Shown here piece by piece: positions 27,158 through 39,110 of a DNA stretch of 64,000 nt. Within the stretch, counting starts at the first letter, position 1. Every line of letters begins with the position of its first letter. The DNA comes from Spirodela intermedia (taxonomy: Eukaryota; Streptophyta; Magnoliopsida; Alismatales; Araceae): the NCBI GenBank assembly GCA_902729315.2, contig LR746274.1, forward strand, positions 5,421,037 through 5,485,036, read 5' to 3'. The position numbers were made by a program, and so were the translations under genes. The notes under the pieces are model-generated. The model did no database searches. It had not been told where the DNA came from and worked only from the letters and a program-made list of their open reading frames with translations.

Positions 27158-29692
27158 ATGTCAGCAGCGAAGAGGAGCGGGAAGGGGAGAGGGAAGGCTA
27201 CCGATCCATTGATGTCCGGGAAGAAAATGCGAGTGGATGAAGAACTGGATGCAGAGCTCGATCTATCCAGGTGCAACCTTGCGCATCTCCTCAGCTCTTA
27301 ATTGACGTTACTCTCTGTGGATTTCTAAGAAATCTTATTCTTCCATGTTTTGCCAAAACTGTTGAGATGTCCAGTGACATCAAAGGGATCATCTCTGCTT
27401 TGCAACAGATAAGAGAAAAGGCTCAGAAAGATGGACAGAAGAAGAATGAGGAAACAATTGGATGGTAAATCCTCTTCGTTAATGCTCTTGAATGCGACAT
27501 TAGAGGAAAGCACCTGTGTGCTGTATGCCAGGGCATCCTTGTGATTGTGATGCCCTCTAAGAGAGCCGTACTCTGTTGCTTTTATGTTAGTTTGACTTTT
27601 TGTATGTTATTTGGATATTTTGCAACTTGTTCGTAGCCATAGTATAAATAGTTTAACATTCCTAATATCTAGTCATCAGTTTCAGTTTGACTCTGGGGGA
27701 TTCACATATCTTTCTATGCTCATATGACGGTACAAAACTTATGGCTGATCACAATGCATTTTCCATCTGCTTGCTATGAAACCGAGGAGCTAGAAAAACA
27801 GAGAAATGTTTTTTTGTTATTCGTGCTTAATATTTTAGTTCTTATGGTTCTTTCAAAATACAGATTCATACAAGAAATTAGATGAGATGATTCATCAAGA
27901 AAGTATTTTGGTTGAATACTTACTGTCTTTTATTGGTGATTTCTATGTATCTAATTATGCTTGCATTACAGTGTGGCATCAGAAGTTCGGGCAATGCTCG
28001 ATGATACAAAGTCTAAAATCGAGAAAGACAGGTAGCAACCCAGATTTCTCCTTGATGGACTAACCTGTATCGATTTATAAGGATGAATCCAAAATATCGT
28101 ATGGTTACTGTTAAGATGCTGGAACACGATAGTATATTTGGAGGTTTTATCTCACTGATATGCATATTCTATTCGACAATCTCTGTTATTAACCATTTTT
28201 TTCCTGAATTACAGGCAGACCTTTACGAAGGCTCTCACAAAAAACTCCAAAGAGGTGTGAAGATTATTTAAATATAAGTAAAATAAATTACTTGTTATTA
28301 AAAGGACAGAGTCTGAAGTATACATTCAATTAACCCAGTAACTGTTTTACCTTGTAGTGTGAAAGTTTGCTTAGGAGTGAATACGCTAAGTTCCAGGCAG
28401 CACATGAGAAATTTTGCAAAGACAAAGCAAACTTTATACAGGCTTTTAAAGGTAAATTACAATTGATTTGAAAGCAAAATTTTCTAGGTATTCCTTACCT
28501 GCAACTTTAATAACCATGAGCTATTGCTGAAATCTATTTTCTGACAATGGAGTGACTAGCTTTGAGGTAGTTTCCTATTCAAACCAATGAGTAACGTAAG
28601 AAAGGCAGCAGTAAAATAAACAGTTATTGTTTTTTTCCCAATGAAGAAATAGGCAGAGGATCTGAACTTGACCAAGAAAAGATTGTTATTGAATTTTAGG
28701 GGCATCTGTGTCACTGTCACCGATGGATTCGTGAATGATACTGCCCTGGAGAAGATATCAAAGGCACCGCTTGGATGTTGGAATCGGATTTCGAATCATT
28801 TTTCTATCTCTTACAATCACATTGTCGCATCTCAAACGTGAAGTCGTGAACGGGTTGCTCTGCCTTTATTGGGATTTTTTTCCATCGCAAGACTATGCAC
28901 TGACACTATATAGTCGCTGATTCCAAGAGAAAACGCCAATTTAAACTTGATTTATTCCATGAGCGTGCCAGCAGTGAGTGACGTGATTGTATGCGAGGGC
29001 ATCGTTTCTTTTTCATTCAGTAATCGTCCTACATACTCACAACCATACCGCGATTGTTCTCATTGAAATCCATGTGGCTCTTAACATCTTCTCTGTTCTT
29101 TAATTACTGATCATCGATTTTGAATTTTTTCCAGAAATATTTTCCAAATTTGAAGATGAAAAGGAAAAATTGTTCGTACGTTATGAACAGCAGCGTGAGC
29201 CACAAAAACCTTAGCTTTTACAGAATCTTACCCGACTTCTGTAGCATGTGTATGAATCTTCTTTCGCTTCTAGGTAAAAGAGAAAAAGCTGCCCTCTCTG
29301 AAGTTGAAAAGGCTTGTACCAGCAAGATTACCGCAGCCGAGGAATCTCTCAAGAAGAAGAAACAGGTGGGCGTAAACATAACGATCGAATATTACTATTT
29401 TTGTAATATTTCAGTGAGCGAACCCTCAAAGGGTACTTGCGTAGTAGATAAAGGGCTTTCTTTGTGTTATATCCGGGTTAGTCTGTGCGAAAGCTCCAAG
29501 AAATCAGTATTTTTTTAAAAATCTACTGTATATCTCTTCTCTCTGACAAAGTTGAGGAGCTATCCCATTTTTAAATTCTTTCTGATAGTTTTTCCTTCCG
29601 TGCAGGATGACAGATCTTTCAGCATCCTCAGAAAATCCCTCGGTTCATTTCTAGATAATGGCTCCGATGATGACTATGGGCCTGATGACTGA
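27158..29692 (+). CDS. ASY4-like: ASY4-like meiotic chromosome axis coiled-coil protein, 211 aa
   Basis: Exons are 27158-27270, 27375-27464, 27972-28031, 28215-28254, 28358-28451, 29135-29194, 29274-29365 and 29606-29692, totalling 212 codons. Most exons are under 100 bases, so no single open frame reveals the gene. The basic N-terminus (AAKRSGKGRGK) is followed by a long, strongly charged coiled coil (DIKGIISALQQIREKAQKDG, KFEDEKEKLFVRYEQQRKRE). The end is FSILRKSLGSFLDNGSDDD and an acidic tail. As recalled, length (Arabidopsis ASY4 is about 212 aa) and pattern match the ASY3-like coiled-coil family. ASY4 works with ASY1 and ASY3 on the meiotic axis to promote synapsis and crossovers. Another small nuclear coiled-coil protein remains possible. 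Confidence 0.72.
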
Positions 29693-31895
29693 TCGTCATA
29701 GCAGCATTCATCTCTTCGCTCCGAGAGCCTTATTATCGCAGCTATTCTGTAGACGGGGCAGCCCACCAGCCTCCCCTACAAATTTTCTGATTTTAGTAAT
29801 TCTGTAATAAGAAAATATTGTGGACACCCTACAGTCATGCAACACCGTTCACCCCCTAGACTTCAGAGTACAGCGCAGCCCAGAGGAAACATCTGTCTCA
29901 CTCTGCTTCCTCTACAGGTGCCACGTGATCGGGCTGCGTAATCCCGCTGGAGAAACCAGCGACTACTTGGAGAATCGGGCCTCTCTCTCTCTCTCTCTCT
30001 CTACAAAGTTGTACTCTTTTTCAAAATAGCTGATTTTGTGTCTCTGACTGTGGATGATCTCTATCAGGTCCGTCTCTTGGATCTCCCGCTGAACTGCTGC
30101 CCTCGAGCGGAGGGAAATCATCTTCCAGCAAATGGAAGCGGATGTTGGATACCTTCTCCATGGGCACGAACTCCTTACAGGTGCGTTCCCTCTTATCGCG
30201 CCGTGTCTTGGCAGGCTTCCACATCAAGGAAGAACCATGTTAACCCCTTTCGGGTGCTTGTCACTGGGGGGAGAGAAAATAGATAGCAAATAAGTAGGTA
30301 GAATTCATAAAAATAAATACCTCTTGGTAGGGACACCTAGTATGGTAGGGACATCGAGGGTCTTTTATTCACATTGAAATAGTATGATATGCCATCTAGT
30401 GTACGAAGTCAACCAGTTCTTTGATACAATTTCATAGTTCATCTAGTAATAGAAATGTAATATACCCAAAGAAATAATCTGACTGTATTCATTTACCTAT
30501 ATCAATCTTAATTAATACAATATTATCCTCAAAATACATGTAATGTTACTAAGTACATGTAAGAAAGTAACTGCAGTGAGAAGGTCACATCCACTCAAAT
30601 ATGTATGACCAAAGGAATGCCTTTTATGTAGGTTTGCAAAAGACAAAATAAGCAAGATGCCATAGATGAAGAGAGAGAAATAAAAGGAGATGAAAAGAGA
30701 GAGACCTCAATGCTCTCACTAGGTCTGAACCTAGACCTCTGCTGAAAAATTGCATGGACAGTGTAAGTACTATTTAAATGAAGTGATTATCATAACTTTG
30801 TCGATGTCTCTTGTGAGTCAGCTTTATGTATTCATCTACTATTGTCAAATAGATCAACTAGATATATTTAATATGCTGTTTATAAATAGGCTTGATTTAA
30901 ACTGCAAAAAGGTTTTCGACCAACAATATTAATCAATTCAGTTGATGAACATTAGTAAGGATTTCAATTATTCTCCTCTTGTCCAATACGATATTATTCT
31001 GGACCCCACTTGGCTCATTTCCAATCGTTAATTATGTCTTAATTAAAGAAAATAGATTAGGAGATATTTGATATCAAAACCCAAGGACTAAACTACATAA
31101 ATTATAATGCACAAGCTACTTGAGAATTTGCTGATATTTAGAGGCACAAGATTGTTGAATTTGAGATAATTGAAGCCCGTCAAAGCAACTTGAGGTGGTA
31201 ACCACATTGATTGATAATCTTGTCATCTAATTAGTGACCTAAATAATAATAATAATTATTATTATTATAAATTTTTGTAACCTTTATTTGTCATAATTTA
31301 GTATGGAATAGTTGACCCTTGAAGCTCTTAAGCAAGGAATAATAATATACAATCACTATTTTTAATTCATTTGAAATTATGGGTTAGACACCATCATGAT
31401 TGATACAAAGGTCATCATAAATCTACAATCCAACATCAATTTCTGTTATGTTGTTTTTCCAGTATTCTACATGGTTTTTCTTTCATAAGTCCAGTATGAT
31501 AATCCATCCTCTTTATGTCATTAATCAAACATGTTACTATTTTCCCCACAATAAATGTACACCTATTTGTAGGATAGTATTTGAATCTTGAAACATGCAT
31601 TTTATATATTAACTGCATCTAATAAAATTTAATCTAATATTCTCTCGTAAATTGTGATAACTCAGGTGTAAACAATTTTTATATTAATAATTAAAAAGTA
31701 TACATAATATGAGCGTCAAATAGTTCAGGCTATAAACTCTGGCTATGTACACCGGCCATCAACCATACTAAGTTATTAATGAGTCAACGGTTTGTTAGAT
31801 TTGGTTCACCATGTCAACCAGATCATACAACGGAGGAAGAGGAAGAGGAGGGTGAAGGAGCGTGATAGATCTTCTTCTTCTTCTTTTAGGGTTTC
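29693..31895. other. Intergenic region, no gene recognised
   Basis: The left part is the 3' flank of the ASY4-like gene, with a CT tract at 29980-30002. The rest is AT-rich with short frames only. An (AAT)n-(ATT)n hairpin lies at about 31241-31269. Pyrimidine runs near 31870 belong to the leader of the downstream PPR gene. Confidence 0.5.
31241..31269. repeat. (AAT)n/(ATT)n self-complementary repeat
   Basis: Five AAT-type units run directly into ATT units, giving a perfect palindrome that could fold as a hairpin. Confidence 0.75.
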
Positions 31896-31940
31896 TTGGG
31901 TGGCGATGATCTTCGGAGTGGACTGGGAGGAGCGTCGAGG

Positions 31941-34073
31941 ATGCTTCGAAATCCTCGGTTCTGGGAACCCTTTGGAGATCTCCATCGCCTTCCAGACCTC
32001 AGCGCCATCGCCGGAGCTCTGCGCCGCTGCGGCCGATCGGGGGCCTCCAATGGCGGCAGATCGCTCCACTGCCTGCTGCTGAAGAATGGGCTCTCCTGCA
32101 ACACGTTCCTGGCCAACAGCCTCATCGCCATGTACGCCGATCTTGGAGCTTTCTACGACGCGCAAGTTATGTTCGATGAAATGCCCGAGAAGAACGTGGC
32201 CTCCTGGACCGCCTCCATCGCCGCCCACTGCGACGCTGGAAATCCCTCTCGAGCTCTGGGCACCTTCTCTCTCATGCTGGCCTCTGGACCAGAGGAGGCG
32301 CCGCCCAACTCCTTCACCCTCTCCGCCGCCCTGAAGGCCTGCGCCATGGCGGGCGATCTTCGACTCGGCCGGCAAATCCACGGCAGAATCGCCGCAGCCC
32401 ATCTACCCTCCTCCGACACTGTTCTGATGAACTCTCTGCTCGATTTCTACGTCCACTGCGGGGAGCTCCAAGAAGCCAGGAGGATGTTCCACGGGATTCC
32501 CTCCCCCAACGCTGCTTCTTGGAACACAATGATCGGTGGGTACTTCAAGGTGGATCGATCAGAAGAAGCGGAGGCGATCTTCCTCGACCTCCCGGACCCT
32601 GATGCTGTTTCCTTCAACACCGTCATCGCCGGCTTTGCTCAGAAGGAGAGCCCCAAGGCTCTGGAGTACCTCTGTCTCATGCACAGAGACGGCCATGGCT
32701 TCGACGGGTTCACCTTCCCCTGCGCTCTGAAGGCCTGCGGAGGTCTGGGATTTGCAGAAATGGGGAGACAGATTCATGGCTGCCTGGTCAAGTCCGGCCT
32801 TCGATCCTCCCACTGCGGGTCATCTCTGATCCACATGTATTCGAGCTGCGCGGCGATGGAAGAAGCCATGAAATCTTTTGCAGAGTATGCGGACTACGGA
32901 GGGTGCGCTCGAGATCTCCTGGCACTTTCCAACGCCATGGTCTCCGGTTTCGTTTCTAATGGGCTCTGCAGATCTGCTCTCCGCCTGGTTTCCGAGCTCC
33001 ACCGCAGGGGCTTCGCTCTTGATGCCTACACTCTCTCTTCTGCGGCGAGGGCCTGCGCTGACTCGCAGGATCCACGCTCGGGGCTGCAAGTCCACGGCTT
33101 GATCGCCATTAATGGGCATCTGTCGGATCCAGTCATGGGGACCCTCCTCGTGGAGCTGTACACCAGCTGCGGAGATCTCTGGAGGGCGTTGACGGTGTTC
33201 AATGATCTTCCTCGCAAGGATGTCATCTCTTGGGGAGGGATCATCGCCGGCTGTGTCGGACGAGGATCGAACCAGTTAGGGTTTTCTCTGTTCAAGAAGA
33301 TGATGAAGATGAAGGGCGGACAGGGAGAAGCGGTAGCAGACCAGTTCATCCTCTCCAGCGTCCTCAAAGCCTGCGCCGGCGAAGCGGAGCTCGCCGGCGG
33401 CCGGCAGGTCCACGCCTTCACCATCAAACTCGGGTTCGCCGGCGAAGACGCCACCGCCACCTCTCTCATCGACATGTACTCCAAATGCGGCGAGGTAGAC
33501 GACGCCATCGCCATTTTCAGAGCTCCGATTTGCAGAGACACCGCCTGCTGGACGGCGGCCATCGTCGGCTGCGCCATTAACGGGAGACCCCACGAAGCTT
33601 TAGGGTTTCTGCGGGAGATGGCGGAGCTCGGGATGAAACCCAACGGGGTCACCTTCCTCGGTGCCCTCTCTGCTTGCCGCCATGCAGGCCTGGTCGGAGA
33701 AGCCTGCGATCTCTTCAGGGCCATGGAGGAGGAGCATCGGGTGGCGCCGTCGCCGGAGCACCGCCGTTGCTTGGTGGACATCCTCTGCAGAGCAGGGCGA
33801 GCCGGAGATGCCCAGAGAATACTCGACGAAACGCCTCATGGGGACGACGAGTACACGTGGAACTCTCTGCTAGGTGCGGTCAACGGGGCGGAGGATATTC
33901 AGGGTCTTGTCGGGGCCCACCTCCTTCCCGTTGACACGTCGGCGCACGTGACGTTATCCAATAGCTTTGCTAGATTTGGCAGGTGGGAGGATTCGGCCCT
34001 AGTCAAAGGCGGTCTCAGAAGGAGAGGATCAAAGAAGGTACCCGGAATGAGCTGGATCGAGATTAGAGCATAA
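31941..34073 (+). CDS. PLS-class pentatricopeptide repeat protein with E domain, 710 aa
   Basis: A single exon. The open frame extends 15 codons upstream, but its first codon (31896) is TTG, so the start is the ATG at 31941 (MLRNPRFWEPFG). Many PLS repeats are visible (NTFLANSLIAMYADLGAF, KNVASWTASIAAH, AASWNTMIGGYFK, ATATSLIDMYSKCGEVDDA, DTACWTAAIVGCAINGR). The protein ends in VPGMSWIEIRA, so the E domain is present and E+ and DYW are absent. Such proteins act in organellar RNA editing or processing with partner proteins. The arrangement resembles At4g08210-like proteins, but I would not assign orthology. Confidence 0.92.
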   Translation: MLRNPRFWEPFGDLHRLPDLSAIAGALRRCGRSGASNGGRSLHCLLLKNGLSCNTFLANSLIAMYADLGAFYDAQVMFDEMPEKNVASWTASIAAHCDAGNPSRALGTFSLMLASGPEEAPPNSFTLSAALKACAMAGDLRLGRQIHGRIAAAHLPSSDTVLMNSLLDFYVHCGELQEARRMFHGIPSPNAASWNTMIGGYFKVDRSEEAEAIFLDLPDPDAVSFNTVIAGFAQKESPKALEYLCLMHRDGHGFDGFTFPCALKACGGLGFAEMGRQIHGCLVKSGLRSSHCGSSLIHMYSSCAAMEEAMKSFAEYADYGGCARDLLALSNAMVSGFVSNGLCRSALRLVSELHRRGFALDAYTLSSAARACADSQDPRSGLQVHGLIAINGHLSDPVMGTLLVELYTSCGDLWRALTVFNDLPRKDVISWGGIIAGCVGRGSNQLGFSLFKKMMKMKGGQGEAVADQFILSSVLKACAGEAELAGGRQVHAFTIKLGFAGEDATATSLIDMYSKCGEVDDAIAIFRAPICRDTACWTAAIVGCAINGRPHEALGFLREMAELGMKPNGVTFLGALSACRHAGLVGEACDLFRAMEEEHRVAPSPEHRRCLVDILCRAGRAGDAQRILDETPHGDDEYTWNSLLGAVNGAEDIQGLVGAHLLPVDTSAHVTLSNSFARFGRWEDSALVKGGLRRRGSKKVPGMSWIEIRA

Positions 34074-35443
34074 ATTAAATAAATATTTAACTAATTAGTG
34101 AAATTATTTATTTATTTATTTGCTATCTTTTCCTAAGGCCTAGGTTCTTCTTAAAAGGCCCAATAACTTCGGGCTGAGCCCGTTTGTATGTTTATCGGGC
34201 CGAAACTTATGGAAATTCCGTTTAAATTATAACTTGGGCCAAGCCAGACTTCCTTTACGAGGCCCAAAATTTATGGGAAAGGCCCAAAAAATTGAGATGC
34301 AGATCGGGCCCTATTACATAGACCAATTTAAATGAGCTTATAAAATACCCAACGTAGGCTCGGGGACCGTACTAAATTGTGAGAAATAATTGGGTATCTA
34401 GCAATTAGCTAGTTGACTATGAGCGAATAAGTGACATTATTTATTTATTTTATAAATAAAGCAGTGCGGGACTATGCTAACACGTGGCATCCTGCACTGG
34501 CCCGTTGCGGTGGGAAAATAAAATATTTGATTTCTAGAAAGAATAATTGGTTTATGTAATATGTTAAATTATCACGAAATTAATTAAATATTTTAGTTTT
34601 AATTAACGTTAAAAGGAAAAAAACGGGGAAATATTTTAATTTATGAAAAACATGACTCGTGATATTTATTTTTTTTAAAAGAAACAAACGGTTAGTGAGG
34701 CCGCCGCACCGCGGTCAATCTGTTCGCCGGCCGTGGGGCCTACAAGCCGCCACGTGCTGGTGCTAGATGCGCTCGCTGCTCCCGCACGCTCCCTCCACGT
34801 GCTGGGATGGTTATGACAATTCATCTCCCGTGTGGAGATCGCCGCCGAGACAGCGAGTAGAGGAGTGACCTCCCAGCTACCCCTCCCCCCTTCCTCATGG
34901 CCGCTCTGGAGAGAATCTCCCCTGCGGTGAAATAAACTAATCCTACCGCAAGTGACCACACTTCGGTTTCACCGCCCGGGCGTACGGAGGAGCGCTCCGC
35001 CCTCTTGCGCCGGTGGGGCCGTTCGTACTCGGAATTATTGCGGGCGAAAGGGTGAAACTGACAAAACGTGTAACTACAAGGGTACATAGGTAATATTACG
35101 GGGGTAGATCTAAAAATTGCCATTTCAAATTTCCGAGAACGGCTATGTTTTGCCCATCATTGAAGGGGCCGTGTTGCCGCCATTAAAGGCACCTTCTTTC
35201 ATCGCGGGGTGATTACGTGAATCACTGCGTCTGGTTCTTCCACCAGTCGTCTGCCCTAATTACGGGGTAAAAGGATATAAAGGAGCTAGACCAGTCGTCT
35301 GCGAGGAGGGGGACCTCTGGGTGGGATTCTCGTTCCTCCGGCGGAAGGGGATCACGAAGAATAAAAGGCACCACTTCCGCAGCCTTTCCCCTCGTCTTCC
35401 CCACCTCGGAGTGAACGCTTTACGAGCTTCCGAGTCCTCTCTA
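34074..35443. other. Intergenic region between PPR and C2H2 genes
   Basis: A dense set of GGCCCA/TGGGCC motifs occupies about 34135-34320, followed by an AT-rich stretch and a GC-rich block from 34690. The C2H2 leader begins in the right part. No additional gene is convincing. Confidence 0.45.
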
Positions 35444-36710
35444 ATGGCGGAAAGAAGGAGCTCCAGGAAGGCGCACAGGAGGGAGGACCACAGGAAGAAG
35501 CCCGTGAAGCCGCCGCCGCCGCCGCCGCCGCCACCGCCGTCGTGGGGGGCTGTCTGGGGCATCCTCACCTGCAAGCGCCGCCATGCGGAGGCGGGGAGAG
35601 CGAGGAACAGGAGAATCGGCTGCTCCGGCTCGCTGAGAAAGATCAAGGACGCCTCGAGGGTGATGCACCGGCCTGCCACGCCCTCCCCACCGGCAAGGAA
35701 GAAATGCTTCACCGGCGGCGGCGCCGGTGCCGGCGCCAGCGGAGCTGTATCTTCCTCACACTCTTCTCTCTCCTCTTCCTCTCTGACGACTGGTCCGTCT
35801 TCTTCCTCCTCCTCCGCCGGGGGGTCCTTCCGTGTCCTCCACCTGAGGAGGCTCTCCGGCTGCTACGAGTGCCACACGGCGGGCGACCCCGTCAATGGCG
35901 CAGTGAGGGACTCTTCTCTGAGAACCATCTCGCCATGCCCGGACTGCGGCGAGATGTTCTTGAAGCCCGAGAGCCTGGAGCTCCACCAGGCCGCGAGGCA
36001 CGCAGGTGGGCTTTCTTCTGCAATTCTTCCGCCATGGTTCCGAAGCTCTGAGGAATTCGTCCTCCTGATCTCTCCGCATGCTTTCCCTCGCAGTGATGGA
36101 GCTTGGCCCAGACGACACCAGCAGGAACATCGTGGAGATCATCTTCCAGTCGAGCTGGATGAAGAAGGAGACCCCCGTCTGCAAGATCGAGAGGATCCTC
36201 AAGGTCAACAACACGAAGAAGACGATCTCCAGGTTCGAGGAGTACAGAGATTCAGTGAAGACCAGGGCCGGGAAGCTCCCCAAGAAGCATCCCCGGTGCG
36301 CCGCCGACGGGAACGAGCTCCTGAGGTTCCACTGCACTTCCTTGGTCTGCACCCTGGGGGCCGGCGGCCGAGCCGGCCTCTGCCAGGCGGTGCCCCCCTG
36401 CGGCGTCTGCAGCATCATCAGAGACGGTTTCAGGGCCGTCGGGGAAGAAGGGATCGCGACCATGGCCACCAGCGGGAGGGCGCACGACGCCGCCCATGCG
36501 CCGGCGGGGGAGGCGGCGGACGGCGGCGCGAGGGCGATGCTGGTATGCCGGGTGATTGCCGGGAGAGTGAAGAAGAACCAGGAAGCCTCCGCGGAGGAGA
36601 ACGACTCCATCGCCGGCGCCGCCGGAGCTTACTCCACCATGGACGAGCTCTACGTCTTCAACCCTAGGGCCATCTTGCCCTGCTTCGTGGTCATCTACGG
36701 GGGTTTCTAG
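35444..36710 (+). CDS. C2H2 zinc-finger protein with ART/PARP-like C-terminal region, 392 aa
   Basis: Exons are 35444-36005 and 36094-36710; the junction rebuilds a GTG codon (HA/VMELGPDD). The frame is open 41 codons further up from an ATG at 35321, but 35444 (MAERRSSRK) fits better with a basic N-terminus. A ten-proline run (about residues 24-33) is followed by a WGAVWGILTCKRR block. A C2H2 finger lies at about 166-187 (CPDCGEMF...HQAARH). The C-terminal part carries the plant block NIVEIIFQSSW, FEEYRDSVK, HPRCAADGNELLRFHC, TATSGRAHD-like, MLVCRVIAGRV, DELYVFNPRAILPCFVV. This part resembles the PARP catalytic fold in plant proteins such as At2g29660 and At1g75710. Enzymatic activity is unproven. 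Confidence 0.88.
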
Positions 36711-37182
36711 TGAGAGAAAGATACAATCTTCCCTCACGAGATCTCCCTCTCTTCCTCTCTTTCGTCTGAGAATCATTAATGGCTGTCCCACACTTGAATT
36801 CCAACGTTCTACCTGTCCCCCTTCCGTGCGCCGGCGGCCATGGCCGACGCTGAGGAAGCTTTGTTTTTATACCCTCGCTCGACCAATCCGTCCAAAGGAG
36901 GGCGATCCAGCGAATGGGCTCCTCTTCTGGTCACGCGCACACCTGCCCAACCTTCTCCCTCATTTTTCTCGTCTTCTTCCCCTCCAGCTTCGAATGTTCG
37001 CTTCATCTGACTCTAGAGCGCCGTGGCTCTTCCCGAGCTACAGGACCAGTTGCAGAAGAGAGAGAGAGAGAGAGAGAGGAGAGAGAAGAACAGAAGTCGG
37101 GTCTGTTTCTTACCTCGCTCTGTCGGTGTGAATTTTTTGAACTCAGTGTATCTTTCAGCTTCTATCACTCGTAGTGGCCAGT

Positions 37183-37230
<48 letters not shown>

Positions 37231-38790
37231 TTACTCCTGCGTGGTGAAGGGTGGGTACTTTTTTAAATATTTATCTCAACTTTAAATATCCATTGCCTGC
37301 CACAAGTACAATCTGTCTCCCGACGGCTAGAGCGAGATCACGCCGACTGACCTGGACGAAGAAGGCGAGGACTCCCTCTCTCTCTCTCTCTATCTCTTTC
37401 TCTCCCGACTGCATGCACCTTTCAGAAAGCCGCGTGCGCGCCGGCTTAGCTTTACCGGGAAAAGAAACACCGGAGAAATGAGCGGCGGCACCCTTATGCG
37501 GATGATTCAGTAAAACCCCCGAGCCCCGGGAATGACATCCCTAGAGCGAGAGAGAGAGATAGAGAGAGAGAGAGAGATAATGCTGCTGTAGTTATTAGGG
37601 GGCCACGTGTCGCTCGCCGTTTTCCCTCGTTTTCATGCAGATAAGCCCGAGCTGCATTGCCGCCCCAACCCCCGGGGGCCCGTTACGAGGAGCCGAGACT
37701 CGAGTCGCCTTCTGTTTAAATAGAATTTGTCGGTTGCAATAATGTCATACTTTGCATAGTAACTTTTTATTATTTGCCTACAGTTGAAAAAATATAATAT
37801 ATTTATTTATAATTTTAATTGCCCCTCAGGAGACCGCCCCGCAGGACTCGGGGAAACGGTGGAGCCCACAAACATATTTGTGGGACCCAGTGGCTGACGT
37901 AATCGAACCCGAGGTCCGCAGTGGCGATCGGCTATGGGCTTCTGCGCCAGAAAATCCGGCCTGATATGACATCACGCTACTGCACGCTCTCTCGCTCATG
38001 CATTTGCGGCCCTGTGCGTGTCGTGCCGCGCTAGCACACCGACACACTCACGTCGTCACGCCCTCAAGCATGCAACCGAGGTTCAGTCGGAAGAACCTTG
38101 TTCCACCGAGCGAGGGGTGTGACAATGACGATCCATGGGCCAAAGACCGATCTACATCCCGAAGTCTGCATAATTTCATATAACTTGACTCATTTACGTC
38201 CTTTCTAAAAATCCACCGCAAAATCTTTCAAAACGGGGGGTATCGTCAGTAGATCCATAACAGAAGAAGACACGAGATCTAAGATCGGAGTAAAGCAGGC
38301 CGATTACGGCTCATAATTGGGGGAGGAATGACCTGCGACGGTAGTCTCGGGAAAGGTATGGAGGTCTCCGATCGTGTCATTTGTGAGATGCCGACAGCCG
38401 TGAATCCACCCGAAGATATCTTCAAAGTACCATCGACTAGAAGCTCTGCATCATCTTGATCACCTGCAAGTTCGGCAGCAGAGAGAGTATGTGGAAAGTC
38501 ACAGCAGCAGAGGGAGAGATGGCGCCGGAGGAAAACACCCTTCTCTAACCCTAAGCACTCCATGGAAGAGGTACTTGCAGATCTCACGGTGGTTCATCTT
38601 AGAAATAATCAGAATAGAAACAAGAAAAAAAGACGGGAACACATTCAGAGAGTTAATCTGAGATCGGTGCCTTACATCGAACGCCATAGATCGGGAAGAA
38701 CACGGCCGTGCCATGGCCATAGACGCTCAGAGAGATCAGCCGAAGAGAGACGGAGTCAAGGAGATTTCGTAGGACTGAGATAGCCGGCCC
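36711..38790. other. Intergenic region with GA tracts, no firm gene
   Basis: A TATA-like TTTTTATACC near 36865 is followed by GA tracts at 37057-37079 and 37188-37226, and CT/GA runs at about 37375 and 37545. This could be a leader or a non-coding transcript, but no open frame of any quality follows. I looked for conserved plant miRNA sequences from memory and saw none. Confidence 0.4.
37188..37226. repeat. (GA)n microsatellite
   Basis: About 19 AG units. Confidence 0.9.
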
Positions 38791-38809
38791 AGAGATAAGG
38801 AATTTATAG
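38300..38809 (-). other. Possible minus-strand transcription unit divergent from polymerase alpha
   Basis: On the minus strand a CTATAAATT box (38801-38809) is followed after about 85 bases by ATGGCCATGG (ATG at 38720). A good donor (GAT/GTAAGG) and acceptors (TTTCTAAG, ACTTGCAG) follow. I could not assemble a frame resembling any family I know. It may be a short gene, a non-coding RNA or chance. Confidence 0.25.
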
Positions 38810-38947
38810 GGGGGTGAAGGTTCCAAGCCCATGGGAATGGATTTGGCAGAGCCAAATACTCGAGTCGGGTCGAATCGTCGAGAACGGCCCGGACTCGGCC
38901 CGAGTCGGGAATATAATAACTCGACCCGAGTTGGCGCCTCTCAGCTA

Positions 38948-38961
38948 TTTTCCCGCCAAAA
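38948..38961. promoter_or_regulatory. E2F site at the DNA polymerase alpha promoter
   Basis: TTTTCCCGCCAAAA contains TTTCCCGC on the plus strand and TTTGGCGG on the minus strand, a near-palindromic canonical E2F site. It lies about 150 bases upstream of the polymerase ATG. E2F/DP control is established for plant DNA replication genes. Confidence 0.75.
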
Positions 38962-39110
38962 CAGGCTTCCTCCCAAAGGGGGAGGGACAAAGGAGCGGGA
39001 GGCGGCGGGGGGAAGAGAGAGAGAGGGAGGGGAAGGAGGAGAGGGATTCCCCGTCGGGAAGCAGAGAAGAGTGAGAGAGCGGCGGCGGCCGCGGCGGCGG
39101 AGGAGGAGGA

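Noticed and set aside
31896-31940. Upstream extension of the second PPR protein
   Set aside because: The extended frame begins with TTG. The first ATG in frame is 31941.
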